64,000 nt of DNA from an uncultured bacterium (GCA_949285665.1 CASDYC010000001.1:644107-708106); one strand, 5' to 3'. Counted from the stretch's first letter, positions 28,372-38,910 are shown. Notes: generated by a model not told the origin, from the letters alone. Numbers and translations are program-made.

Positions 28372-30453
28372 TTATACATCTCTTCTATCAATAAAGACTG
28401 CAGGACATTCTTTTGGTGAAGATGATGTTCCAGAAAGAGCAGTTAATTCATCAGCTGTAACAACTGTTAAACCAAAGCAGTATGTTCCAGCGACATTTAA
28501 ATCACCTCCATCAGCATTTGTAATTGTAAATACTAATGTATTTTGATCTAATGTCCATTTAAATTCAACAGGCGATCCATAAACACTACCTTGATAGAAG
28601 TCTTCTGCTACACCAGTTCCACCTTCTTTAAATGTTAAATATAATTTTTCATAATTATTAACTGTAATTGATAATGTTTTTGTTAATAAGTTATTTAATA
28701 AATCTTCATAACTTGGTTTTTCAGTAACTTTAAGTGTTAATTTTGCAGTTAATGTTGGATCATCTTTATAAGTTGCAAGTAAAACGACTTCACCAATTTG
28801 TGTACCTTTAACAGCAAATGTTCCATCACCATTATCAGTAACTTCAACTTTACCAGTTGATTCATCTTCAACAAATTCTAAGCTAACATTTTGAGTTGCA
28901 GATTCTGGTTGAACTTTTGGAGTAACTGTAATTGATTCATTTAAGTAAATATTACTTGCAGATGTTTCAAATTCAATTGCTGTACCTTGAACTGGTAAAA
29001 CATGTAAAGCTACATCAACTGTATCACCTAAACCATTATCAAATGTAACTGTGAAATCTTCGCTAGCAATAACTTGTTTATTATCGTTAATTAATTCAGT
29101 TACATCAGTTGTAATTTGTGGTGTCATAATAAAGCTATTCGTTTTAGTTGCATCAGTAAATTCAAATCCAACATAAGCAGCTTTATATACGCCATTATTT
29201 TCTAATTGTACAAATTTATTTTGCCTATTATCTCTTGTAAAGACTTCTACATCATAATCATGAGCAACAAAATCATTAACATCTAATAATTCTTCAAAAT
29301 CTCTCTTATAATCTCTAACAGCTGTGTATTCTGTTGTATTGACTTCATATGCTACTGCATCATCTTTTAATTCAGCGCCGTCATTTGTTTGATCATAAGT
29401 ATATTTTGAATTAATGTATTTAACTCCAGAAATAAAGTTATCTCCATCAATTGTAATAACTAAATCAAATTTTTCTGCATCAGAATCTGTCCAATATGGT
29501 TCTTCATAACTTGTAGCAATATAAGTTACTGATTTTTTATCTTCAGAAATTGATGAAGTAAGTGTTGAATCTGAATCAAAATCTCCATAACTTGCAAAAT
29601 ATTTAGTTGTAATTAAATCAATTAAATCTAATGGAGCACTTACTTTCATGTTAGCTTCTTCTTCACTAACAGTTTGGAATCCATGATATGTGCCTTCTTC
29701 TTCATCTGGTTTTACAACATCATAAATAATTCCAGAATTTCTAATAGAACCACCTGATAAATCTTTAGTTCCACTAAAGAATCTACCATTATCTAATAAT
29801 TCATTTTCAGTAATAGTTGTTGATGTAATAACCCTTGAATCAGTAAATTGAGTTTCAATTTCTAAAGCTTGAGATTTTGTGCCATTTGTTTTATATGTGG
29901 TTTCGACATTTACAAGATTTCCATAAGAATCTTTACTTGTTTCAACCATTGAACCATGACCAAAGAATTTAATTTGTTCATCTTTTCCAAGTTCTTGTAA
30001 ATATGTTAAAAGACCGTCAACAGATGTTTGGACAGTATCTTCAACGACATCAGAAACATTTAAAATAACTTCATCGGTTAAATCTTTAACTTGAGTTTCA
30101 ATTATAACGTTATGATTTGGCATTACAAATGTATATTTATCTTGAGAAGAAGCGACTTCTTTCCCATCAACTTTTACACTTAATAAGTTAACATCAGCGT
30201 TTAATTCAACTCTAAAAACAACTGTGCTTCCAGCAAGAACTTTACTAACAGATTCGCCTTCAAATTCTTCAACTACAATTGTGCTTCCGGCTTGAGCGTT
30301 AGTTGTTATGCTATAAGTTTTATCTACTTCTACAACAGTTGGTGTTGTATCAGTGGTAGTATCTTTACTAGAACTTGCATCGGTTGGCGAGCAGCTTGCT
30401 AAACCAAGACCTAAGAGGCAAACTAGTGAGACCATCATTAAGTTTTTCTTCAT
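28372..30453 (-). CDS. Large lipoprotein with Big_2-like domain
   Basis: 693 residues: lipobox LASC, a short Ser/Thr-rich tether, an N-terminal beta domain (GSTIVVEEFEGESVSKV...YTFVMPNHNVII, the FxMPxxx form seen in InlB/Flg_new-like repeats), a long central region of unknown family, a Big_2-like Ig domain (VTPKVQPESATQNVSLEF) and a small C-terminal beta domain with KFKEGGTGVAEDF-like strands. AAGGAGG upstream. Monocistronic, flanked by a terminator. Probably a surface protein in carbohydrate or host interaction; no catalytic motif. Confidence 0.8.
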   Translation of the reverse strand: MKKNLMMVSLVCLLGLGLASCSPTDASSSKDTTTDTTPTVVEVDKTYSITTNAQAGSTIVVEEFEGESVSKVLAGSTVVFRVELNADVNLLSVKVDGKEVASSQDKYTFVMPNHNVIIETQVKDLTDEVILNVSDVVEDTVQTSVDGLLTYLQELGKDEQIKFFGHGSMVETSKDSYGNLVNVETTYKTNGTKSQALEIETQFTDSRVITSTTITENELLDNGRFFSGTKDLSGGSIRNSGIIYDVVKPDEEEGTYHGFQTVSEEEANMKVSAPLDLIDLITTKYFASYGDFDSDSTLTSSISEDKKSVTYIATSYEEPYWTDSDAEKFDLVITIDGDNFISGVKYINSKYTYDQTNDGAELKDDAVAYEVNTTEYTAVRDYKRDFEELLDVNDFVAHDYDVEVFTRDNRQNKFVQLENNGVYKAAYVGFEFTDATKTNSFIMTPQITTDVTELINDNKQVIASEDFTVTFDNGLGDTVDVALHVLPVQGTAIEFETSASNIYLNESITVTPKVQPESATQNVSLEFVEDESTGKVEVTDNGDGTFAVKGTQIGEVVLLATYKDDPTLTAKLTLKVTEKPSYEDLLNNLLTKTLSITVNNYEKLYLTFKEGGTGVAEDFYQGSVYGSPVEFKWTLDQNTLVFTITNADGGDLNVAGTYCFGLTVVTADELTALSGTSSSPKECPAVFIDRRDV

Positions 30454-30594
30454 TTACTTAATAAACCTCCTTAATTTTTTATGTCTTGATTTTAAACTTA
30501 TTTATAAATTAATCAATAAAAAAATTTAAAAACATGCTATTTTTTAGTTAAAAGTGGGTTATATTTTTAATTTTGTGTCAGTTATTTAATTTTT

Positions 30595-32646
30595 TTAGAT
30601 GTAGTTTTTTAATTCATAAATTATGGAATTATTTATAATGTCACTTGTTTGCCAAGTTTTATTATTCCAATCAAAATTATTACTATTAAATTGCACATAC
30701 ACAATTCCATATGTATTATTTGGTATTTTTGCTTTTATAAAATAATCTTGTTTCATAAAATCAGTGAACCAATAACCACTACTTCCTTCTTGCCAAATCC
30801 AAAATGCACTATTTTCATTTGCTAAGTTGCAATTATTTTCTAAGTCTAAAAAATATAAGTTATTTTGGTCAGCATTAAAGAATTTATATGTATAAGTTTC
30901 TTTAATAGATTTATTTTCGTTTTTTGCTTCAACTACAATATTAATTTCTTCATTATCATTATATTTATTATCATTAAAGGATAAATTTATTGAATTATTA
31001 AATGCTATTTTATTTGAATTGTTAATACTACATGTCATAGAACTTGCATTATTAACACTTATTTTTATTTTTGAAGATGGTGTTAAATAATTATCGTTGT
31101 TTGAATTAATTATAGTTATTTCATCACTTGGTTTTGAAGTTTCATTTTCATAAATTACCATAATTCCAGATTCATCAAATAAACCATTAGTTATTTTTGA
31201 ATTATTAACAGTTATAGAATTTCCAGAAACTTGATCTTTATATGTTCCATCTTTTAAACCAGTTAATTCTATATTATTTGCCGTTAATTCATTACTTAAA
31301 TTAACAATTGAATAACCTAAATTATTATTTTTATCACTTCTTTTTGTAATTATTGAATTATTTGAAGCGTATACTTCTTCAGAATTTCCAATAAATTTAT
31401 TATGAAATTTATTTATTTCTATAACTTCTTTATTTAAATATGATTTATCCCCAACTTCTCCCATTATAGTTAAATTATTAGGTCTAGCAAAATATAAACT
31501 TGTTGCATCAGATTTTGACGCAACAATTGCATATGTTTTATTGATATCTTTAATTGAAACATTTGTCGATTCTTGAGAATCATTTGAGTATGTATCATGA
31601 GATTCCGCCCATAAAACTACTTTTGATTTATCATTTCCAGCATTAATTTTATTATTACTAGCATTTGTTAAGTTTTTATTAACAACTGCATCTCTAATAT
31701 TATTCCCAAACTTATTATCTGTTACCGACATAAAAGAAGTATAACTTTCATAACTTCTATTAACCCCAGATGTATTTAAAATTTCTCCATAATAATAAAT
31801 ATTATTTATGTTATATGCATCTTTTGCATAATTCGAAGTTGAAGTTAACACATTACTCCAAAAATTACTTGAATATATTCCATCATCCATAGTTTCTATA
31901 TGTTTTGCAGCATCAAATCTAAATCCATCGACTCCACAATCAACATACTCTTTTAATAAAGAAATTACTCTATTTTGGACAACGCTAGATTCTGTTTGTA
32001 AATCTGGATATCCACCTAAATAGCCTTTCGTAACTTTATAAACACTAGAGTCATCAACTCCTCCGACTCCTTTATGAATAAGATTTTGATTATAAATTTC
32101 TGGTTCATATTTTAAAACATCACTATTTAAAGATTCACTTCCACCACCTGCTAAATGATTTGAAACAACATCTACAATGACTTTAATTCCGTATTTATCA
32201 GCTTCTTTACATAATTCAATTAAGTCAGATTTATTTCCTAGTGAGTTATTATCTTTTGCAATTGAAAAAGATAATGGTTGATATAATTTCCACCATTCGT
32301 TTTTCCAATTATTATTTTTAGAATAATCTTTTTGTTGTTGCATTGGAGATGTTTGAATTGCAGAAAATCCTGCTTCCGCAATATTTTTTAGGTTATTTTT
32401 AATATTATTTAAATTCCAATTAAAACAATGAAGAATTACTCCATCTTGAATATTATTTACTAAATTATAATCATTTAATTCACCACTTGACGTAGTTGTT
32501 GTAGTTGAATTATTTGTTGTATTGTCAGTTGTGTTTTGTGTACTTGTATTTGAACTAGAATTAGTAAAAGAATTACTTGTAGTTATCTCACCACAAGAAG
32601 TTAAAATTAAAGTTAGAAATACTGTTAAATAAATTATCTTTTTCAT
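30595..32646 (-). CDS. Alpha-amylase family (GH13) lipoprotein
   Basis: 683 residues. Lipobox LTSC and a Ser/Thr/Asn tether, then a GH13 barrel: VILHCFNWN at the start, region I VIVDVVSNH, region II DGFRFDAAKH (nucleophile Asp), region III YYYGEIL (acid/base Glu), region IV WAESHDTY. After the barrel's C-domain come Ig-like and starch-binding-like stretches ending in NSAFWIWQEGSSGYWF. All catalytic residues are present, so it should cleave alpha-1,4-glucans such as starch or glycogen outside the cell. AGGAAG precedes the ATG; it starts 29 bp after the ABC-2 permease gene and is probably the last gene of that operon. Confidence 0.92.
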   Translation of the reverse strand: MKKIIYLTVFLTLILTSCGEITTSNSFTNSSSNTSTQNTTDNTTNNSTTTTTSSGELNDYNLVNNIQDGVILHCFNWNLNNIKNNLKNIAEAGFSAIQTSPMQQQKDYSKNNNWKNEWWKLYQPLSFSIAKDNNSLGNKSDLIELCKEADKYGIKVIVDVVSNHLAGGGSESLNSDVLKYEPEIYNQNLIHKGVGGVDDSSVYKVTKGYLGGYPDLQTESSVVQNRVISLLKEYVDCGVDGFRFDAAKHIETMDDGIYSSNFWSNVLTSTSNYAKDAYNINNIYYYGEILNTSGVNRSYESYTSFMSVTDNKFGNNIRDAVVNKNLTNASNNKINAGNDKSKVVLWAESHDTYSNDSQESTNVSIKDINKTYAIVASKSDATSLYFARPNNLTIMGEVGDKSYLNKEVIEINKFHNKFIGNSEEVYASNNSIITKRSDKNNNLGYSIVNLSNELTANNIELTGLKDGTYKDQVSGNSITVNNSKITNGLFDESGIMVIYENETSKPSDEITIINSNNDNYLTPSSKIKISVNNASSMTCSINNSNKIAFNNSINLSFNDNKYNDNEEINIVVEAKNENKSIKETYTYKFFNADQNNLYFLDLENNCNLANENSAFWIWQEGSSGYWFTDFMKQDYFIKAKIPNNTYGIVYVQFNSNNFDWNNKTWQTSDIINNSIIYELKNYI

Positions 32647-32675
32647 TTTAATTTCTTCCTATATATATCTAATTG

Positions 32676-35015
32676 TTATAGAGGTAAATCTTTTTTAGAA
32701 AATACATACACTCCACTAATATAACAAACAATTGTAATTATTATTAAAAACACAAATTTAATAAAGAAAGATGAATAATTTGCATTCATTACAGCTAGTC
32801 CATCATTTAAAGATAATATTGTTATATAGTTAAATACATTCATTGCATCAATTCGAATAGTTGAAGGCAAGGCAGGACTTCCAAACAATCCTAAAATTGA
32901 ACAGATATAAAAGAAAATATTAATTCCTCCTCCACATCCAATTGCAAATTTAGTTTTATTAAATATACAACTTGATAGAAAACAAATCCCAGATATTGCA
33001 AACATAACTCCAATTGAACCTAATGAATATAGTGTTAAATCAAGAATACTTAAACTTGAAATTAAATCAGTTCCTCCAATTGCAATTCCAATTCCTCGAG
33101 CAGCTAATCCTCCTAAATACATTATTACTCCCATTGTAAATATACTAAATAATAGATAAATTGCTTGAGTTATTACAAAAGTACTTCTTCTTGTTGGAGT
33201 TGATAATATAAATGCAAGAGAACCCGTTTCAACTTTGTCACTAACTAATCCATTTGCTAAGATAATTGTATAAACGAGTGGTAATAATAAAGCGGCCATT
33301 CCAAAAACTACTACGCCCATTATTAATCCATAAGTATTTAAGTTTGCAATTTCAGTAAGTGTAGTATCAACATCACTTGGTAAACTTGAAATTAATGTAT
33401 TACTAGCTTGAGTCATGGCGGCAAGCATAGAATCTTGCATACTATAACCTTGAAGTTTATAATCATTATTTAAAGTAATAAAAGAATAAATACCGCTTGT
33501 TACATAATTTTTAACCATAATCATCATTTCTTTTCCAGACATGACATAATTTTCAGCTGTTATTTGGCTAATATCAGTTAGCGTTGTATTATTTTGTTTA
33601 TTATATTCCTCTAATACTTGTTTTTTAGCAGTAGCTTCAATTTTATTTATTGAATATGAAATAATTTCAGATTCAATTATTTTATTTCCATCAAAAAATT
33701 GATTTTGATTATTTTCATCAACTTTAATAAATAAATCTAAAAAAGTGTTTAATTCTTTCATCATCAATTCTTTTTCTTCTTTACAATCTTCTTTAGCTTT
33801 ATTTATTTCTTCTTTGGTATACGAGACTCCAGTAATTATTTCTTTGTGCATTTTTTCTAGTAAATTAGAACTTGTGCCCATACCATCGTCAAGATATATA
33901 AATAAGTCTGGATTATACTCATTAATTTGTACTTCTTGTTTAATTGGATTTCCGTTTGAATCATATTGTCCTTCAACATTTTTATAATATATTGGGTATC
34001 CAAAATCATTTGTAATAATATTAACGGTATATGATGGTAAATAATTATAATACATAAAAGAATCTAAAAATGTTGAAATCATTTCAACAACACCATTTTT
34101 TACTGCAATACTTTTATAATTATTTGTATTATTTATGTAATCAGTTTTATTCTTGTCATATGCTTGTTTCATATTTGAAGTGATTAAAGTTACATATTCT
34201 TTATAATCTTGTTCAACAAAATTATTAATTAAATCAAAACTTAAATTATAAGCATAATCTGTTTTTAAATTATTAACTTCATCTTCACTAGTATTTTCTA
34301 ATGCAGTTAAAAATTTATTTAAGTTTTCATAAATTAAATTTGTAACATATTCTTCATTATCAATTTCATATCCTAAATTTTGTGACATAATTAGAAAATA
34401 TTTAGAAATAGATAGTGTTAAATTTTCAATATTATCAATTTCTTTATTTTGAGAATAATTATCTAAATAAATATTAATTACTTCGGATAAAGAATTTAAT
34501 TCTTCTTCACTTAATTGAGTTTGTAATAATAATTTTATTAAGTTTATTGTGTTTTGTTTTGCGGTTTCATGATCGTTTGTTTGACTAAAACTTGTATCAT
34601 AAGTTGAATTTAATAAAGGCAACATGCTTGTTAGTTGTGTATTTGAAATTTGATCATAAATTAGTGAAACATTGTTAACAATTGCGTCTTGTCCATCTTT
34701 TAATTGAATATATATGTTACTAGACATATTAAAAGAAGAATAATAACCAATTGCTCCTTGTTTTAGAGTTTGCTCCATATTGGAGTTTGACATCATATTT
34801 TTGACAGCTGTTTTAGTACTATTTAAATTTAGTGTTGATAAAATCATAACAACTACAATGATAACTAAAGCATTTGCTACTGATACAACGACTTGTCCAA
34901 TCCAGTTACTTTTTGTTGCTTCTTTAAATAATGCCCATGAAAATATTTTTCTTTTTTTAAATTCAGTTGTTTTTTCTTTATCAAGATTTAATTCTTTTAA
35001 ATTAACATCTTTCAT
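32676..35015 (-). CDS. ABC-2 type exporter permease with large extracellular insert
   Basis: 779 residues. One helix near 40-62, then about 490 hydrophilic residues outside the cell, then five or six helices (560-775) with YTIILANGLVSDKVETGSLAF, the hallmark of ABC-2 permeases, and the closing VYVFSKKDLPL. Two ATPase genes directly upstream (1-bp gap) supply the nucleotide-binding subunits. The large insert is unusual for ABC-2 permeases and may gate or bind the exported substrate. Substrate unknown. Confidence 0.85.
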   Translation of the reverse strand: MKDVNLKELNLDKEKTTEFKKRKIFSWALFKEATKSNWIGQVVVSVANALVIIVVVMILSTLNLNSTKTAVKNMMSNSNMEQTLKQGAIGYYSSFNMSSNIYIQLKDGQDAIVNNVSLIYDQISNTQLTSMLPLLNSTYDTSFSQTNDHETAKQNTINLIKLLLQTQLSEEELNSLSEVINIYLDNYSQNKEIDNIENLTLSISKYFLIMSQNLGYEIDNEEYVTNLIYENLNKFLTALENTSEDEVNNLKTDYAYNLSFDLINNFVEQDYKEYVTLITSNMKQAYDKNKTDYINNTNNYKSIAVKNGVVEMISTFLDSFMYYNYLPSYTVNIITNDFGYPIYYKNVEGQYDSNGNPIKQEVQINEYNPDLFIYLDDGMGTSSNLLEKMHKEIITGVSYTKEEINKAKEDCKEEKELMMKELNTFLDLFIKVDENNQNQFFDGNKIIESEIISYSINKIEATAKKQVLEEYNKQNNTTLTDISQITAENYVMSGKEMMIMVKNYVTSGIYSFITLNNDYKLQGYSMQDSMLAAMTQASNTLISSLPSDVDTTLTEIANLNTYGLIMGVVVFGMAALLLPLVYTIILANGLVSDKVETGSLAFILSTPTRRSTFVITQAIYLLFSIFTMGVIMYLGGLAARGIGIAIGGTDLISSLSILDLTLYSLGSIGVMFAISGICFLSSCIFNKTKFAIGCGGGINIFFYICSILGLFGSPALPSTIRIDAMNVFNYITILSLNDGLAVMNANYSSFFIKFVFLIIITIVCYISGVYVFSKKDLPL

Positions 35016-35016
35016 T

Positions 35017-35925
35017 TTATAAACTCCTTTCTTCTTTAAAATATTTATTTAAGTCGTATTTAACTTCACTAATAAACTTTAATTCATAACTTGATAAATC
35101 TTTAAATAATTGTTCAAGTTTTTCTTTTTCAATTCTTAAAGTTAATTGATTATAAATTACTTGATCTCTAATTATTTGATAATTTAATTTTTTAAAGTTC
35201 AAATAATCTTCTTTATTAATAAATTCAATTTTATAATCTCTAAATTTTCTATTTTTAATTTTTGAAATATTAGCAATACTTACAATTTTTCCTTTTGTAA
35301 TCAAGGCAACTCGATCACAAACTCTTTCTAATTCTTCAACAGAATTTGATGAAATTAAAATAGTTTTGCCTTTCTTTTTTTCATCTAAAATAATATTTAA
35401 AAATTCAATCCTCATTAAAGGATCGAGTCCTGTTGTTGGCTCATCCATTAAAATAATCGGTGTATTTGCCATAAGAGCAGTAACAATCGCCATTTTTTGT
35501 TTCATTCCTTTTGACATTCTTCTTGGATAAGCTCTAATGTCAAGTTGAAGTTTATTTATTAAATCATCTGCAACTTTAAAATCTTTTATATTTCTTAATT
35601 TTGCTTGGTTATGCAAAAATTCTATTCCACTACTAATTTCAGGATAATTAATTTCTCCCGGAACATAACTTAAATATGTTTTAAGTTCAGCAGCATTTTT
35701 ATAAGCATCCAATCCCATTATTTCAATATTTCCAAAATCAGATTTTATAAATCCCATTATTTGTCTTAAAAGTGTTGTTTTTCCAGCTCCATTTTCCCCA
35801 ACTAAACCAACAACTTCATGTTCATAAATATTTAATGAAATATTAAAATTACCACGATTATTTTTATAATCTTTTGTAATATTATTTATTTTTATTACAC
35901 ATGGTTTAATTTTGTTTTCGTTCAT
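35017..35925 (-). CDS. ABC exporter ATP-binding subunit 2
   Basis: 302 residues from MNENKIKPCV; this ATG at 35925 has AAGGA 8 nt upstream, while a second ATG 9 codons earlier lies inside the previous gene. Walker A GENGAGKTT, signature MSKGMKQKMAI, Walker B IILMDEPTTGLDP: the BcrA/NatA-like ABC-2 class. Its stop lies 1 bp before the permease start. With the upstream ATPase it likely forms a heterodimer on the permease. Confidence 0.88.
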   Translation of the reverse strand: MNENKIKPCVIKINNITKDYKNNRGNFNISLNIYEHEVVGLVGENGAGKTTLLRQIMGFIKSDFGNIEIMGLDAYKNAAELKTYLSYVPGEINYPEISSGIEFLHNQAKLRNIKDFKVADDLINKLQLDIRAYPRRMSKGMKQKMAIVTALMANTPIILMDEPTTGLDPLMRIEFLNIILDEKKKGKTILISSNSVEELERVCDRVALITKGKIVSIANISKIKNRKFRDYKIEFINKEDYLNFKKLNYQIIRDQVIYNQLTLRIEKEKLEQLFKDLSSYELKFISEVKYDLNKYFKEERSL

Positions 35926-35926
35926 T

Positions 35927-36853
35927 TTATAATCCTTGATATTTTTTATCATCTTTATAAAATTTCATGAAATATTCTTCTAAAGTTTCTTTAGATTCAA
36001 TAAAATCTGAAATTTTATAGTATTCTAAAATTTTTGTTAATTTATTTATATCTTTATCATAAATATGTAAAACAATTTGTTTATTTTTATCATCAAAATT
36101 AATTATTTTTATTACATCATCTTTTAAATTTTTAAAATCTTGATATTCATTATGATCATAAAAATTAACATAATATGTTTTTAATTGATTATGTTTTAAA
36201 TCGCTTGCTTTAAAAATACTAACAATTTTCCCATCTTTTATAACGCCAATTCTATCAGCGCTTGCGTCAATTTCTGAAAAGATATGACTAGACATTAAAA
36301 TTGTTTTGCCTCTTTTTTTCTCTTCTTTAATTAATTTTACAAATATATCTTGCATTTCAGGATCAAGTCCACTTGATGGTTCATCCATAATAATAATATC
36401 TGGATCTGACATAAAACAACTAACAATTGCTAGTTTTCTTTTCATTCCAAGAGACATTTCTTTACATATTAAACTTGTATCTAATTCAAATAAATCAATT
36501 AAGTAATTTAAAAATTTATCATTAATTACATTTTTTAGATTTTTTTGAATATTTAAAAAATCTTTTCCAGTTAGTAAATTAGGAAGCGCAATTTCTCCTG
36601 GAAGATAAGATACATTCTCCATTATCTTGTCTCTATTTTTCATAACTTCTTGACCGTTTATTAAAAGCTCACCAGAGTCTGGTTTTGAAAATCCCATTAA
36701 TAAACGTATGGTTGTAGATTTTCCAGCTCCGTTTGGTCCTAAAAAACCAAAACATTCTCCTTTATATACGTCAAAAGAGACACCAAAAATACCTCTTTGT
36801 TGGCCATAATCTTTTACAGCATTTTTAATTTCTATAATTTTGTTATTGGTCAT
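35927..36853 (-). CDS. ABC exporter ATP-binding subunit 1
   Basis: 308 residues. Walker A GPNGAGKSTTIRLLMG, signature MSLGMKRKLAI, Walker B IIIMDEPSSGLDP, switch His in LMSSHIFSE; in the second subunit the matching position is Asn (LISSNSVEE), so the pair is asymmetric: only this one keeps the switch His. First gene of the ABC-2/amylase operon. No Shine-Dalgarno before the ATG; a 14-bp hairpin lies 18 bp upstream. Confidence 0.9.
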   Translation of the reverse strand: MTNNKIIEIKNAVKDYGQQRGIFGVSFDVYKGECFGFLGPNGAGKSTTIRLLMGFSKPDSGELLINGQEVMKNRDKIMENVSYLPGEIALPNLLTGKDFLNIQKNLKNVINDKFLNYLIDLFELDTSLICKEMSLGMKRKLAIVSCFMSDPDIIIMDEPSSGLDPEMQDIFVKLIKEEKKRGKTILMSSHIFSEIDASADRIGVIKDGKIVSIFKASDLKHNQLKTYYVNFYDHNEYQDFKNLKDDVIKIINFDDKNKQIVLHIYDKDINKLTKILEYYKISDFIESKETLEEYFMKFYKDDKKYQGL

Positions 36854-36871
36854 ATAAAAATAATAAAAATA

Positions 36872-36902
36872 TTTTTTATAAATTACAATAATTTATAAAA
36901 AA
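36872..36902. promoter_or_regulatory. 14-bp perfect inverted repeat upstream of the ABC-2 operon
   Basis: Arms TTTTTTATAAATTA (36872-36885) and TAATTTATAAAAAA (36889-36902) with a CAA loop. Purely A/T stem, followed by T-rich sequence on the minus strand: either an operator for the ABC-2 operon or a weak terminator of the upstream lipoprotein gene. Confidence 0.45.
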
Positions 36903-36998
36903 ATATACTAAAAATTAAACAATTAATTACAAAATAATAACTAAATATTTACTAAATTTATACTAATATTTAAAAACACTGCAAAACCTTAATATTTT

Positions 36999-38516
36999 TT
37001 AATAAACTACTTTTAATTCGTATAAGTATGTTTCATCTTTAAATAGTGCAAAATTAATGTTATCTATTGAAAAGACTTTTGTTTCAATATCATCATCTTT
37101 TTTATTATATGTCAATAACATTGAATTTAAATTATTAAAAATTAAAGCTTCTTTACTATTTAGATTTGAAGTTACCATTGATTTTAAATATTCACTTTCT
37201 TTTTCATAAGTTAATGGAATTGCTTGATATGTAATTTCTTTTATTGGATTAATAAGTTCTTGATCTTCGTGAACTTTATAATACATTTTAAAACTAGCCA
37301 TTTTTACTGCATCTGGAAAACCATTTGTTTTATCATTATAATGAACAAAAATTTCCATATATCTATCAGCTTTTTTATTTTCATTAATTAAATCAAATAC
37401 ATATGGAACATAACAAGAATCAATTAATTGTTTATAATCTTTTTCTGGTTCAAATACATATTCCATATATTTAGTAAATTCATATTTACATTTTTTATAT
37501 TGATTTTGTTGATTTAAAGTATTTGATTTGAATCCATTATAATTCATATCTACGTAGTTAAAATATTTGATTGAATCTAATATTTCTTTAAATTCATTAA
37601 CATTACTTAATTCATTAATGTCTTGAACATTATTTAATTTAGTTAAATCAAATTCTTTTATATTTAAGTTAAGTTTGTATGTTTTATTATTGTATTTAAT
37701 ATTTACAAAGGAATTATTAGTTTCATTTAAACAAATTATTTTATATTTTACTGTACATGTGTTGTTATTATTTTCTTGATGTAAAAATATTAAATTATTT
37801 TCATCATATTCTATTTCTATATCATTACTTATTGTTGTATTGTATTCTTCTTTCGGAAAATTAATATTTAATTGATATGTTTCATATTGATCTAATTCTA
37901 AAACATTTTCATTTTCAACAATATTTTTAAAATATATATTTGATGTGTATTGATTATCATTTCTTAAATATATTCTAAAGTCATAAACATATTCAATTAA
38001 CTCATCATCACAATTTGAACATATTAATTTATAATATGGAACATCTCCATCGTTTTCAAAATATAATTTCTCAACAATATTATGTTTGCCTTCATAACAA
38101 TCTTTTGAAACATAACCATCTTTAGTTATTTCAATTTTAGAATCAAAATTTGGCATTGTAATGTAATAATAACAATATTCTCCAATATAATCATCCACTT
38201 CTAAAACAACACCATTAAATAGTAATTCAATATATGAAGTATATCTAAGTCTTTTAACAGTAATTATAGTTCCTTCTTCATAAAATCCTATTAATTCATC
38301 CTTATCTTGTATTTGATCAAATTCATCAATAACTTCTAATTTATATTTATTTTCGACGCTTGTAGTAGTCGAAGTTGTTGTAGTTGTGTTTGTTGTTGTA
38401 GGATTTGTAGTTGTTGTATCCGTTGTTGTTGTGGTGTTTGAAGTTAAATTATCAGTTGGACCACAAGACCATAATAAACTTAATAATAAAATTCCAATTA
38501 AAAATTTATTTTTCAT
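36999..38516 (-). CDS. Large lipoprotein with Thr-rich tether
   Basis: 505 residues: lipobox LWSC, a tether of ~35 Thr/Ser/Asn residues, a beta-rich segment with a short Cys pair (LICSNCDDEL), and a C-terminal half (NNVQDINELSNVNEFKEIL...) of unknown family. GGAG lies before the ATG. It follows a 99-codon gene by 12 bp, so the two form an operon. Surface protein; no catalytic signature. Confidence 0.78.
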   Translation of the reverse strand: MKNKFLIGILLLSLLWSCGPTDNLTSNTTTTTDTTTTNPTTTNTTTTTSTTTSVENKYKLEVIDEFDQIQDKDELIGFYEEGTIITVKRLRYTSYIELLFNGVVLEVDDYIGEYCYYYITMPNFDSKIEITKDGYVSKDCYEGKHNIVEKLYFENDGDVPYYKLICSNCDDELIEYVYDFRIYLRNDNQYTSNIYFKNIVENENVLELDQYETYQLNINFPKEEYNTTISNDIEIEYDENNLIFLHQENNNNTCTVKYKIICLNETNNSFVNIKYNNKTYKLNLNIKEFDLTKLNNVQDINELSNVNEFKEILDSIKYFNYVDMNYNGFKSNTLNQQNQYKKCKYEFTKYMEYVFEPEKDYKQLIDSCYVPYVFDLINENKKADRYMEIFVHYNDKTNGFPDAVKMASFKMYYKVHEDQELINPIKEITYQAIPLTYEKESEYLKSMVTSNLNSKEALIFNNLNSMLLTYNKKDDDIETKVFSIDNINFALFKDETYLYELKVVY

Positions 38517-38528
38517 AATAACTCCATT

Positions 38529-38828
38529 TCAAATTAATTGATGATTTAATAAATTAAATTCACCAATTAATATTATAAATTCTTTTGATGTATATGTATT
38601 ACCTTTATAAATTACTTTATCAATTTCCAAAAAACCATTATTAACTTTTACAATAATTTTAAAATTAAATAAACTTTGAATGCCACCGTTTGGTAGATAT
38701 TGTAAAGTTATTGGACCATCATATTTTTTAAACTCAGTAATTATTAATTTTTCATTATTTATATAACAGTAATAATCATTATTTTTTGAACTAAAATCAA
38801 AATCTTTACGAAAATCAATTCTTTCCAT
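38529..38828 (-). CDS. Small hypothetical protein
   Basis: 99 residues, no signal peptide or membrane segment, beta-rich (YYCYINNEKLIITEF; FKIIVKVNNGFLEIDKV). GGAAGG precedes the ATG. Divergent from ATPase C and 12 bp upstream of the lipoprotein gene. No family recognised; base composition and codon use fit the neighbours, and the Shine-Dalgarno supports it as real. Confidence 0.6.
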   Translation of the reverse strand: MERIDFRKDFDFSSKNNDYYCYINNEKLIITEFKKYDGPITLQYLPNGGIQSLFNFKIIVKVNNGFLEIDKVIYKGNTYTSKEFIILIGEFNLLNHQLI

Positions 38829-38910
38829 TAATTTTTATAACCTTCCACTAAAATTTTATTTTATAAACCTACTAAAGTAAATTACCAAACCATTTAAACT
38901 GTTAATACAT

